A stretch of 64,000 bases of DNA from Paenisporosarcina quisquiliarum (GTDB lineage Bacteria > Bacillota > Bacilli > Bacillales_A > Planococcaceae), in contig NZ_JAMKBJ010000003.1 in NCBI RefSeq assembly GCF_027563315.1, positions 186,001-250,000 of the forward strand, in the 5' to 3' direction. Positions 36,596 to 44,776 of the stretch are shown here, in pieces. Position numbers and translations under genes: made by a program. The notes under the pieces are model-generated. The model did no database searches, was not told the origin of the DNA, and was given only the letters and a program-made list of their open reading frames with translations. The first letter of the stretch is position 1, and each line of letters starts with the position of its first letter.

Positions 36596-37972
36596 TTATG
36601 CTTTTTTATAGGCAGCATAGCCGCCAGCTAAATGCTTAACATTTTCGAATCCTTGAGATTTCAATACGCTTGCCCCGATAGCTGAACGTGCTCCACCTTG
36701 GCAATGCATTAAAACAGGCGTGTCTTTCGGTAAATCGATGTCACGAAGTTTCCCTAGGAAATGATGATGTGCTTCTTCGATATGTCCTTCATTCCACTCT
36801 GTATCGTTTCGGACGTCCATGACATAACTGTTCGGCATTTGTTGTTTAAATTCGTCGACTGAAAGTGTTTCGTAAGTAGTCAAATCGACTTCGTTTAATA
36901 GACTTGGATTTACAAACGCTTTGATTTTGTCCAAATGAATGGATTGAAGGGCGTTAATGATGCCTTCACGCTGTTCTTCTTCAGCTATGATGACGATTTG
37001 TTCATCATACTTCACTAACCATCCAGCCCAGTTCGTAAATGCCTTATTGTATGGAATATTGATGGCACCAGGTAGAAGTGTTTTTTCCACGAGATTTGCA
37101 GGACGTGTATCCAAAATGAATACCTGATCTTGTTTTGTTTCTTTCAGCAAATCTTCTTTACTTTGAATCGTTGGGAATGATTGTTCTTCCACAATATCTG
37201 GTCCGACTTTATTCACTTTTTTCATTTCTGCAAAGTAAACAGGTGCTTCCGGTTGATCTTTCAATAACTCTTCAACAAAAGCTTCTTCATTGGCTTCTTT
37301 CATCGCCCAGTTAAATTGTTTTTCATACCCTACAGTTGATGCTGGCACTGCTCCCAGTGACTTTCCACACGCTGAACCCGCACCATGTCCCGGCCATACC
37401 ATCATGTAGTCAGGCAACTGTTTGAAGCGTTGGATAGATTGGAACATTTGACGTGCACCTTTTTCTGCTGTATCTGCAACACCAGCCGCTTTTTCCAATA
37501 AATCCGGACGGCCGATATCTCCAACGAATACAAAGTCACCCGTGAAGATACCCATTGGGTTGGCAGCTCCGCCTCCACGATCCGTCAAGACGAATGAAAT
37601 ACTTTCTGGTGTATGCCCAGGTGTATGCAATACTTCAAAATCAATGTTGCCGATTGAAAACTTGGAACCGTCTTTTAACAACTCAACATCCAAGTCTTTC
37701 GTATATTGATATTTCCAGTCCTCATCACCTTCATCAGACAAGTACAATTTAACTCCCAAATCATGTGCCAATTGACGTGAACCTGAAACGAAATCGGCGT
37801 GAATATGTGTTTCTGTTGCTGCGGATATGGTTAATCCTTCTTTTTTAGCAGCTTGAATAACATCTTTAGAATTACGTGCAGGGTCAATAATGATAGCTTC
37901 TCCAGTTCGCTGACAACCAATTAAATAAGAATACTGGGCTAATTTTTCATCAAAGAATGAGCGAAAATACAT
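36596..37972 (-). CDS. cstB: Persulfide dioxygenase-rhodanese fusion (CstB-like)
   Basis: A 458-residue fusion. An N-terminal ETHE1-like metallo-beta-lactamase dioxygenase (about 1-250) has THIHADF (His56, His58, Asp60), LHTPGHTPES and GDFVFVGDIGRPDL. A central rhodanese-like domain (about 265-355) apparently lacks the Cys loop. The C-terminal rhodanese (about 365-458) has the active loop HCQGGARS with Cys424. This matches S. aureus CstB, which converts CoA or low-molecular-weight persulfides to thiosulfate. It is the first gene of the operon, directly behind a CstR-like operator. The ATG has a GGAGGG site. Confidence 0.93.
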   Translation of the reverse strand: MYFRSFFDEKLAQYSYLIGCQRTGEAIIIDPARNSKDVIQAAKKEGLTISAATETHIHADFVSGSRQLAHDLGVKLYLSDEGDEDWKYQYTKDLDVELLKDGSKFSIGNIDFEVLHTPGHTPESISFVLTDRGGGAANPMGIFTGDFVFVGDIGRPDLLEKAAGVADTAEKGARQMFQSIQRFKQLPDYMMVWPGHGAGSACGKSLGAVPASTVGYEKQFNWAMKEANEEAFVEELLKDQPEAPVYFAEMKKVNKVGPDIVEEQSFPTIQSKEDLLKETKQDQVFILDTRPANLVEKTLLPGAINIPYNKAFTNWAGWLVKYDEQIVIIAEEEQREGIINALQSIHLDKIKAFVNPSLLNEVDLTTYETLSVDEFKQQMPNSYVMDVRNDTEWNEGHIEEAHHHFLGKLRDIDLPKDTPVLMHCQGGARSAIGASVLKSQGFENVKHLAGGYAAYKKA

Positions 37973-38016
37973 TTGCGTTCCCTCCAGTTTTTTATGCGTA
38001 GCTAACTTCTAATCAC

Positions 38017-38038
38017 AATATACCACTAGGGGTATATT
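38017..38038. promoter_or_regulatory. CstR-like operator upstream of cstB
   Basis: Perfect 8-bp arms AATATACC (38017-38024) and GGTATATT (38031-38038) flank the 6-bp centre ACTAGG. The ATACC...GGTAT layout with a G/C-rich core resembles CsoR/CstR operators. It lies about 45 bp upstream of the cstB ATG. Confidence 0.75.
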
Positions 38039-38090
38039 TTTTCAAGCGATTTGTTTGGCATTTATTTTATTTCACAATTTAATTGTACCC

Positions 38091-38126
38091 AAAAAAAAAC
38101 GTCTCTACACCTAAGTGTAAAGACGT
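38091..38126 (-). terminator. Terminator of minJ-csbA
   Basis: On the minus strand arms ACGTCTTTACAC and GTGTAGAGACGT with one mismatch are followed by nine Ts, just past the csbA stop codon. Confidence 0.92.
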
Positions 38127-38130
38127 CAGC

Positions 38131-38376
38131 TTATTTATCTTCTCTTTTTCCACGTTGCATCATGCGAGTGGCGTACCAGAATCCCACAGTCAGAGACAGT
38201 GCATCAACGATATATAACAGCCATGTATGTGTATACCCTGCATAAACGGAAGCCGTAATTAAGGATACAGTTAAAATCAACGCGACGATATGAGAAAATG
38301 TGATTCTTGTAAACAGCACAACGAGCAATCCTGGTAAAAATAAAGCTAAAAGTATTTTAGTAAACATTGATTCCAT
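38131..38376 (-). CDS. csbA: CsbA-like small membrane protein
   Basis: An 81-residue membrane protein with about three helices. The core LLVVLFTRITFSHIVALILT and YTHTWLLYIVDALSLTVGFWYA closely fits B. subtilis CsbA, a sigma-B-controlled protein of unknown function. The ATG follows GGAGAG by six bases. It lies 10 bp after minJ and is probably cotranscribed with it. No separate sigma-B promoter fits in that gap. Confidence 0.85.
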   Translation of the reverse strand: MESMFTKILLALFLPGLLVVLFTRITFSHIVALILTVSLITASVYAGYTHTWLLYIVDALSLTVGFWYATRMMQRGKREDK

Positions 38377-38386
38377 TAATGCTCTC

Positions 38387-39556
38387 CTATCTTACGACCA
38401 ATAATCCGAGACGATGATGGTCGTGACGATAAATGACATGTTGACGTAATCTCACTTCACCTTGATGATCCAATACCTCAAGGCGACAATGAGCCGCATT
38501 TATTTGAATTGCTTCATATAATTCACGTTCATTCGTAACAGTCCGACCATTCACCTTACGGATACACTCCCCAATTACAAGTCCCATTTTATCAGCTGGC
38601 GATTCTGGCAAGACACCAGCAATCATTACGCCTGAATCCTGAGGAGAAACAGCATAATTACCTTGTCTTTCCTTTACGGTGAAGTAGATCCATACTCCGA
38701 TGCGTGCCAAAGCGCTTAAAGCTAGGCTAATAGCGGCAGCAATTGGGAGCCAATACGCAATAAGTGATAAACCAATTGTAGCCACCCCAACTGTAATGAC
38801 GGCTTTACCTAACTTCGGATATAAGTTCACAGGGAGTGTTCTGCGTGCTTTTTGCTGGAAAGCGATTACGACTGGAAATAATACAAAAGCAAACGTTTCA
38901 CTTCCAAACGTAAATTGTGGCCAATATGGCATGAAATCTGGAATGACACTTCCAGGTACAATACTCAATACAGGCAACATCCACAGTCGTTTTGATAAAT
39001 AACTGGCAGATGTCAAACCACGTGAAGACTTTTCCAAAATAGGAGAAGCAGATTCAGCACCCGTCTTACGAATCAGCAACCCTTCAATGATGACCGCTGC
39101 ACCCACGATCATACTTACAGGCAAAGACAGCTCAATCCATTTGCTATCGCCCACCCAGTTGAAACTCAATATCGAGAAACTGTAATTCATTTTAAAACCG
39201 ATCCACAAAGCACCAATCGCGAGCGCTGCAGAAATGATGGGCGATCCAATTTGATACATAAAAAGCACGACGATAATCGCACTGATTAAACTGAATGTTA
39301 CCACCCAATCTGTCGTAAGTGTCAGACCGATTCCTGTACTGAGTATGGATAAAATCAACGCATACATCCAGCTATCCGTGAACATTCTTTTCGCTTCAGT
39401 CCAACCCCAAAGAATCCTTGTACGGAAAGAACGTCTTTCCCTCTTCACTCGTACATATCCGAGAAGAACTGCAAAGCAGATGGTCACATAAAATAATGGA
39501 TTAATAAATAATTTTCCGATTCCCTTAACCAACTCTAGTCCAATTTCTTGCCACAT
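38387..39556 (-). CDS. minJ: MinJ-like division-site topology protein (PDZ)
   Basis: A 389-residue polytopic membrane protein (about eight helices over residues 15-300) with a C-terminal PDZ domain (about 305-389, containing GVMIAGVLPESPADKMGLVIGE). In B. subtilis MinJ bridges DivIVA and MinD at poles and septa. Neighbours (csbA, ctpB, ftsEX) match its B. subtilis location, supporting orthology. The start at 39556 (MWQEIGLELVKG) has GGTGGTG upstream. The longer frame to 39607 is rejected. Confidence 0.88.
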   Translation of the reverse strand: MWQEIGLELVKGIGKLFINPLFYVTICFAVLLGYVRVKRERRSFRTRILWGWTEAKRMFTDSWMYALILSILSTGIGLTLTTDWVVTFSLISAIIVVLFMYQIGSPIISAALAIGALWIGFKMNYSFSILSFNWVGDSKWIELSLPVSMIVGAAVIIEGLLIRKTGAESASPILEKSSRGLTSASYLSKRLWMLPVLSIVPGSVIPDFMPYWPQFTFGSETFAFVLFPVVIAFQQKARRTLPVNLYPKLGKAVITVGVATIGLSLIAYWLPIAAAISLALSALARIGVWIYFTVKERQGNYAVSPQDSGVMIAGVLPESPADKMGLVIGECIRKVNGRTVTNERELYEAIQINAAHCRLEVLDHQGEVRLRQHVIYRHDHHRLGLLVVR

Positions 39557-39636
39557 TAAGAAACACCACCCAATCAACGGTTCGTGCATTTCTTTCCATT
39601 GTAACAAACCGTTGATGGAATGCGTATAGGTTTTTT

Positions 39637-41067
39637 CTACTTTTGAATAGAATGGAATAAATAGCCTAGAGACATTTGTAGCTGATCGTCATGTTTTTTA
39701 CTTGTTTTGTATGTCAAAATTGTCTCTCTGGCAGTTTGATAAAATACGATATCCATTTTTGGTTCATTATTAACTTTCTTTTGTTCCTTAAACGCTTTTA
39801 CTGCTCTTGCTGTATCTTCATCGAAATAGCCGTCGACTCTCGTGATTTTAAACCCTGAAGCTTTCAGAAACTTCTGTCCATAAAGTATATCTTCATGGTA
39901 ATCTCCTACCTGATAAGATCCACTAATCGGAAGTGGCTCAAGTTGGTAAAGCTCGCTCGCTTTGACCTCGAAATCAGCTTCAATACCAGTGCCATGAATC
40001 CATTGTTGACTAGGTGTTAACCATTTATGTGAAGATAACTTCATTTCACCACCATTTGTCAATTCCCATGTTTCCTGAACTGTTCCTTTGCCAAAACTCT
40101 TAGAACCAGCGATTGTTGCCCGTTGGTTAGATTTCAAAGCACCGCTTAACACTTCACTTGCGGAAGCACTGCCTTCGTTCTGAAGTAATACGATCGGCAT
40201 TCTTTTCATCGTTTTTGTATAGTCATCTTCTTTTGTTGATTTTACGGTCAAAGGTTCAAGCACACCTTTGGAATCCTGCATGTAAGCAAAGATTTGACCA
40301 CCTTTTAACATTGTTCCCACAACTTGTTCCACACTATGTAAATATCCTCCGGGATTGCCACGAACATCTATCACCAATCCGTCAATTCCTTGTTTAACGA
40401 GTGTACGAGTTTGTTCTTCCCACTCTTCAGCCGTTTTTTCACCAAACATGGAGATACTTACATACCCTATTGAAGAATCATCCTGATCTATTTTCTCACT
40501 GGTCACTGTTTGTATTTGAAGTGCCGACCTTGTCATCTTCATTTCAACATGTCGATCTTCTGTTTCTCTGAATACCGTTAAGGAGACATTCGTTCCTTTT
40601 TTGCCTTTAATTACTGAAAGCAAATCAGTTAAGCTCTTGCCCTCTACGCGCTGACCATCAACTCTAACAATTTCATCATAAGGCTTGACTCCTGCTTTTT
40701 CGGCAGGTGATTCTTTCATCGGAGTCACAACAATAAAACGCCCTTTATTTTCCATTATTTCTAAACCAATCCCCACGCGCTCGTCCGCCAAAGATTCACG
40801 GTGAGCTTTTGCTTCCTCTTTGGTCATGTATTTACTATAAGGATCTCCAAGCGTTTCAGCCATTCCTCTAAGTGCACCTTCAATCAATTGCTCCCCTTCC
40901 ACGGGATGGACTGAACTAGTCAATATACGTTCATACGCCTGATCGATGGGAGACATATGACTGAACGGTTCACTTGCCTTGTCCTTTTTGAAAGGTGCCC
41001 AAAAAATGAGGAATAAAAGAATCAAAATAACTAAAAAACCAAACAAAAAAACCCGGCTTCTTCTCAA
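39637..41067 (-). CDS. ctpB: C-terminal processing peptidase (S41 family) with PDZ and peptidoglycan-binding domains
   Basis: A 476-residue membrane-anchored protease. The N-terminal helix is about 7-24, and a PDZ domain spans about 93-180 (GIGLEIMENKG). The S41 domain has the Ser302/Lys327 dyad (NEGSASASEVL; SKSFGKGTV), and a C-terminal PG_binding_1 domain follows (about 395-455). B. subtilis CtpB cleaves the sigma-K checkpoint protein SpoIVFA during sporulation. The start is TTG at 41067, eight bases after AGGGGG. A 10-bp inverted repeat has its 3' arm in codons 2-5. It precedes minJ in the division cluster. Confidence 0.93.
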   Translation of the reverse strand: MRRSRVFLFGFLVILILLFLIFWAPFKKDKASEPFSHMSPIDQAYERILTSSVHPVEGEQLIEGALRGMAETLGDPYSKYMTKEEAKAHRESLADERVGIGLEIMENKGRFIVVTPMKESPAEKAGVKPYDEIVRVDGQRVEGKSLTDLLSVIKGKKGTNVSLTVFRETEDRHVEMKMTRSALQIQTVTSEKIDQDDSSIGYVSISMFGEKTAEEWEEQTRTLVKQGIDGLVIDVRGNPGGYLHSVEQVVGTMLKGGQIFAYMQDSKGVLEPLTVKSTKEDDYTKTMKRMPIVLLQNEGSASASEVLSGALKSNQRATIAGSKSFGKGTVQETWELTNGGEMKLSSHKWLTPSQQWIHGTGIEADFEVKASELYQLEPLPISGSYQVGDYHEDILYGQKFLKASGFKITRVDGYFDEDTARAVKAFKEQKKVNNEPKMDIVFYQTARETILTYKTSKKHDDQLQMSLGYLFHSIQK

Positions 41068-41135
41068 AAAATCGCCCCCTAATATCTTCGTTTCAGTGTA
41101 TGAACGAAAAGGTGACGATAGGACAAGAAGAAGCC
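41055..41135 (-). promoter_or_regulatory. Possible attenuator spanning the ctpB start
   Basis: On the minus strand GGCTTCTTCT (41126-41135) can pair with AGAAGAAGCC (41055-41064). The latter lies in the first ctpB codons and is followed by GG and seven Ts. The hairpin would have a 61-base loop and could terminate transcription or hide the ctpB start. Confidence 0.35.
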
Positions 41136-41145
41136 AGATTTATTA

Positions 41146-41721
41146 TTATTCTAACTTAGAAACAAAATCTTCGATCATTTGATCATCCATCGGACCCACA
41201 ATTTTATTTTGGATGCGTCCTTTTGTATCAATCATATAGGATGTTGGGATGGTGATGGCTTCAAAAGTTTGACCGACCGCCCCTTCCACGTCCATAGGAA
41301 TTGGAAAAGTCAGTCCATAATCACGAACAAAGTCATCAACTTTATCCGCGCTGTCCCCGCTAGTTAAATTGACAGCCAATATTTCTACATTTTCTTGTTC
41401 TGCAAAATCTTCGTAGTAATTTTGCATATGTGGCATTTCTGCTTTACATGGTGGGCACCAAGTCGCCCAAAAATTTAAGATTACTTTTTTACCTTGATAA
41501 TCAGAGAGCTTCACTTTCTTACCATCCAGCGTTGTTAATTCGAAATCTGGCGCGGTATTTCCTTTATTCAATCCCTCGCTAGAAGCAACACCTGTCATTT
41601 CAGTACCTAATTGTTCATTATCAATGGATTTTTCTTGATCCATATTATTTTTCACCATCGTGACAATGACGATGATGATGAGAGCAGCGAGTATTACGAG
41701 TCCAAATAATTTTTTTGTCAT
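41146..41721 (-). CDS. ResA/StoA-like membrane-anchored thioredoxin
   Basis: A 191-residue TlpA-family protein: one N-terminal helix (about 4-23) and an extracytoplasmic redoxin domain with ATWCPPC (Cys89, Cys92), the ResA-type active site. The cis-Pro loop IPTSYM is near residue 160. Such proteins reduce disulfides in apocytochrome c or in spore/envelope proteins. The start at 41721 follows GGAGGAG. It overlaps the preceding membrane protein gene by four bases (ATGA), so the two probably work together. The gene sits inside the ftsEX-ctpB-minJ cluster, where B. subtilis lacks it. Confidence 0.9.
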   Translation of the reverse strand: MTKKLFGLVILAALIIIVIVTMVKNNMDQEKSIDNEQLGTEMTGVASSEGLNKGNTAPDFELTTLDGKKVKLSDYQGKKVILNFWATWCPPCKAEMPHMQNYYEDFAEQENVEILAVNLTSGDSADKVDDFVRDYGLTFPIPMDVEGAVGQTFEAITIPTSYMIDTKGRIQNKIVGPMDDQMIEDFVSKLE

Positions 41722-42374
41722 TGGTTCTCCTCCATTTTTCGTTTGTTTAAGAAAACATAGACAGTTATTCCGCATATCAAGAATAGTACTGTAATGAGCA
41801 GCGGACTTTGAAACAAACCTTCAGGTTGAATAATAGCGGCAAGAATATGGGCAAGTAACAAGAGGACTAGTAATTGTAATCTCCAAACATTCGACGTAAA
41901 AACTTTCATCCAAGTTAATATGGTCATTCCTGAAAAAATGGCAATCGTCATCAGTTTTTGCCAAAATTCTGCTTCATTCATACTAACCATAAGGAACTGA
42001 TACAAAGATTGCAACAAGACGAACGCAATTATTAGAGCTACAAAATCTATCTCTGGCCAACCTTTACTTTTTAATTGCCATAATAGACGGCCAAGTGCTG
42101 AAAGTAATCCAAGGAATAAACCTGTCTTACCTCCATTGAAATACAGAATAGCTAAAGGAAATTCAAGAATCATTTCAAAATCAGTAATCAATACACTGAA
42201 TTTCCACACAAGGATAAATAGTATTGCTGCATCTGAATACCAATCTTCCGTATCTTTCCCAAATTTAATCCATAATACAATTCCAGTTATGATTAACGCC
42301 AAAATTACTGCAACCCAGGATGAAGGGAGAGTTAACGATTTTATAATAAACCACTCTGTTACCGGCAATTTCAC
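41718..42374 (-). CDS. Polytopic membrane protein of unknown family
   Basis: A 218-residue protein with about seven hydrophobic segments and no family I can name. It has one Cys near the end and no CXXC or CcdA-like cysteine pair. Polar features include KFGKDTEDWYSDAA near 39-51 and a conserved-looking LYFNGGKTGLFLG at 78-90. The start is GTG at 42374 after AAGGAG. A good sigma-A promoter with a palindrome over the -10 precedes it. Its four-base overlap with the ResA-like gene suggests a coupled function, perhaps electron or substrate delivery; this is inference. Confidence 0.8.
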   Translation of the reverse strand: MKLPVTEWFIIKSLTLPSSWVAVILALIITGIVLWIKFGKDTEDWYSDAAILFILVWKFSVLITDFEMILEFPLAILYFNGGKTGLFLGLLSALGRLLWQLKSKGWPEIDFVALIIAFVLLQSLYQFLMVSMNEAEFWQKLMTIAIFSGMTILTWMKVFTSNVWRLQLLVLLLLAHILAAIIQPEGLFQSPLLITVLFLICGITVYVFLNKRKMEENQ

Positions 42375-42382
42375 TCAACTCC

Positions 42383-42420
42383 TTATAACCAGTTATAATA
42401 TACCCTCTATCGTATAACAA
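42383..42420 (-). promoter_or_regulatory. Promoter of the membrane protein-ResA-like genes with overlapping palindrome
   Basis: On the minus strand -35 TTGTTA (42415-42420) and -10 TATAAC (42392-42397) are 17 bp apart. A perfect palindrome, TTATAAC (42383-42389) / GTTATAA (42392-42398), covers the -10 and looks like a repressor site. The regulator is unknown. Confidence 0.55.
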
Positions 42421-42460
42421 TGTTTTGACTTTGTGTTGAATAATGCTTCAGAGAATCATG

Positions 42461-42497
42461 AAAAAAGCTCACCCTCAGATTACCTAAGAGTGAGCCA
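42461..42497 (-). terminator. Terminator after the ftsE-ftsX-M23 genes
   Basis: On the minus strand arms GCTCACTCTTAG and CTGAGGGTGAGC (two mismatches) are followed by six Ts. Confidence 0.88.
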
Positions 42498-42508
42498 CGA
42501 TACTAAAA

Positions 42509-43867
42509 TTAGAATGATACGTAACGAATCGGATTGACCGCATTTGAACGGCTTCCGTTCCAAGGACCTTCATGAATTTCAAAATGTAAATGAGAACCAG
42601 TTGAACGACCTGTACTACCCATTCTTCCGATCATTTGTCCTTTAGAAACTGATTGACCAGAACTTACATTAAATCCACTTAAATGTGCATAGACAGTAGT
42701 GAAAATTTGCCCATTAATTGAGTGTGTAACCATAATAACATTACCGTATGTGCCCATTGGAGCTGCATAAGAAACTATACCATCTGCCGCAGATAGAATC
42801 GGTGTTCCGATGCTATTGGCAATGTCACTGCCGTAATGGAATTCTGCTCCTGCTCCGATATCACGTCCACCGAATGTAGAAGAGAAACGTCCTGCAGCTG
42901 GTCTTGTCCAATCACCTGACGAGACAACTACTGGTGCGGGCGCTTGTGTTGCGTTTGAAGAATTTTGTTTATTACGTGAAGCAGCTTGCTGTCTTGCGCG
43001 TTCAGCTTTTTCCTGACGTGCTCGTTCTTCAGCAGCTTTTTTCTTACGTGCAATTTCAGCTTGACGTGCAAGTTCGATTAATCGCGCTTGTTCAGCCACT
43101 ATTTTACTCTCGACACTTTTACTGATTTCTAGAGTTTCTGTATATTCTTTTTCAAGTGATTTCTTTTGTTGAATTAATTTTGCTTGTTCTGCTTCCAGTT
43201 GATCTACTAATTTACCTTTTGAAGCTTTTTGGGAATCAAGGTTTGCTTTTAAGTTTACTAATTTGTCGCGACTTGATTTTTGTTGAGCCAGTTTTTCTTC
43301 AACTGACGCTTTTTGCTCTTCCAACGACTTTTTATCTGCAGCTTGTTCTTCCAAGATTTTCTTATCTGCATCCATCAAAGTATTCACTGCTGAGAATCGG
43401 TCAATGAAATCTGAGAAACTGCTAGCCCCAAGTAATACATCCAGATAATTGACTGAGCCGCCACTTTCCTGAACTGAGCGAAGACGCTCTTTAATTAACT
43501 CGTCACGGTCAGCGATTTTCTTCTCTAATACTGTAATACTTTCATGTAACTTTTCAATTTCTAAGTTCGTACGTTTAATGTCGCCAAGTACGCGATCTAT
43601 TTCACTATTAGTCTCAATAATTTTGCTATCGAGAGATTGAATTTGAGCAAGCAATTTTTCTTGGTTCGATTGATTTTCTGAAATGTCGCCTTTTTTCTGA
43701 TCAATAGTCGAATTCAATTGTGATTTTTTACGATCCAATTGTTTTTGTTCATTTTTCAAATCGTTCAATGAGTTTGCCAATGCATCAGTTGGTTGTGTCA
43801 TAAAAATTGAACATCCTAATACTGCTGCTATGGAAACTACCATCCATTTAGATTGTTTCTTTCTCAT
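42509..43867 (-). CDS. EnvC/PcsB-like coiled-coil M23 peptidase
   Basis: A 452-residue exported protein: signal peptide (about 1-32, ending ALANS), a long coiled-coil region (about 33-295, KQLDRKKSQLN and LEEQ-rich repeats), an Ala/Gln-rich linker, and a C-terminal LytM domain. Zinc ligands are His344 and Asp348 (HYGSDIANS) and His428 (HLHFEIH), with His395 (YAHLSG) catalytic, so the peptidase should be active. It lies 24 bp after ftsX in the same operon and is the expected hydrolase gated by FtsEX. B. subtilis uses CwlO in that role, whose gene is not linked to ftsEX. Confidence 0.92.
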   Translation of the reverse strand: MRKKQSKWMVVSIAAVLGCSIFMTQPTDALANSLNDLKNEQKQLDRKKSQLNSTIDQKKGDISENQSNQEKLLAQIQSLDSKIIETNSEIDRVLGDIKRTNLEIEKLHESITVLEKKIADRDELIKERLRSVQESGGSVNYLDVLLGASSFSDFIDRFSAVNTLMDADKKILEEQAADKKSLEEQKASVEEKLAQQKSSRDKLVNLKANLDSQKASKGKLVDQLEAEQAKLIQQKKSLEKEYTETLEISKSVESKIVAEQARLIELARQAEIARKKKAAEERARQEKAERARQQAASRNKQNSSNATQAPAPVVVSSGDWTRPAAGRFSSTFGGRDIGAGAEFHYGSDIANSIGTPILSAADGIVSYAAPMGTYGNVIMVTHSINGQIFTTVYAHLSGFNVSSGQSVSKGQMIGRMGSTGRSTGSHLHFEIHEGPWNGSRSNAVNPIRYVSF

Positions 43868-43891
43868 GTTCGGCCCCTTTCAAGCTCGCGT

Positions 43892-44776
43892 TTACACGCG
43901 TAAAAACTTACGTACTGACATAAAACTTCCCCACACACCAATGAAAATCCCCATCATTAGAATGAGACCATTTACTTGGTATAAGAATGGAGTTAACGGC
44001 AATAGATTAAATAATTCGCCTTTTAAATAAGGTTGTACCATTTCATATAAATTGTAATAAAGCAAAGTTACGAGAGTTATCGGCATTATCGCACCAAGAA
44101 TCCCAATCCACATTCCCTCTAAAACGAATGGTATACGGACAAACCAATTTGTCGCTCCTACGAGTTTCATAATTTCAATTTCACGGCGACGCGCAACAAT
44201 TGTGATGCGAATCGTATTCGAAATCAAGAACATCGCGGTGAATAACAATGCTAGTATCAATCCCAAACCTATGTTTCTCGCTACATTCAAGAAACTGAAT
44301 AGCTTCTCAATCTTGCCTTCACCATATTCAACCGAATATGTATTTTTTAGACGATTAATCCGCTGGGCAACCTTTTCAGTTTCCTGAGGGTTTTCCGCTT
44401 TCACGTAGTAGGCTGCACGTAATGGATTATTTTGATCAGACAACCCCATTGTCGCTCCGAAATCTTTTATTAAATCTTCTAATTCCGCTTCTTTCGTTGA
44501 ATAGACAACAGTCGCAACTCCATCTACTTCTTTTATCTCTTTTTCTAATTGAGCTGCAGCTGCGTCATCCGCAGTCAGTTCAAGCAACACTTTTATTTCG
44601 ACATCTTTTTCTAAATCGTCAGCAACTTTGTTTAAATTCATCATAATCATGACGAATACGCCAACAAGTAATAACGTAACAGTTACGGCACTGGCAGATG
44701 CAAAAGTCATCCAGCTATTTCTGCCTAGACTTTTAAAACTTTCTCGGAAATGACGTCCTAATGTTCTAGCTTTCAT
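43892..44776 (-). CDS. ftsX: Cell division ABC transporter permease FtsX
   Basis: A 294-residue FtsX with four helices: the first at about 21-45, an extracytoplasmic domain (about 46-160) and three C-terminal helices. The motif RRREIEIMKLVGATNWFVRIPFVLEG is the conserved cytoplasmic loop before the third helix. It couples FtsE ATP hydrolysis to activation of a periplasmic-side hydrolase. The start at 44776 (MKARTLGRHFRES) follows GGAGGTG and overlaps ftsE by 11 bases. The longer frame lies inside ftsE. Confidence 0.97.
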   Translation of the reverse strand: MKARTLGRHFRESFKSLGRNSWMTFASASAVTVTLLLVGVFVMIMMNLNKVADDLEKDVEIKVLLELTADDAAAAQLEKEIKEVDGVATVVYSTKEAELEDLIKDFGATMGLSDQNNPLRAAYYVKAENPQETEKVAQRINRLKNTYSVEYGEGKIEKLFSFLNVARNIGLGLILALLFTAMFLISNTIRITIVARRREIEIMKLVGATNWFVRIPFVLEGMWIGILGAIMPITLVTLLYYNLYEMVQPYLKGELFNLLPLTPFLYQVNGLILMMGIFIGVWGSFMSVRKFLRV

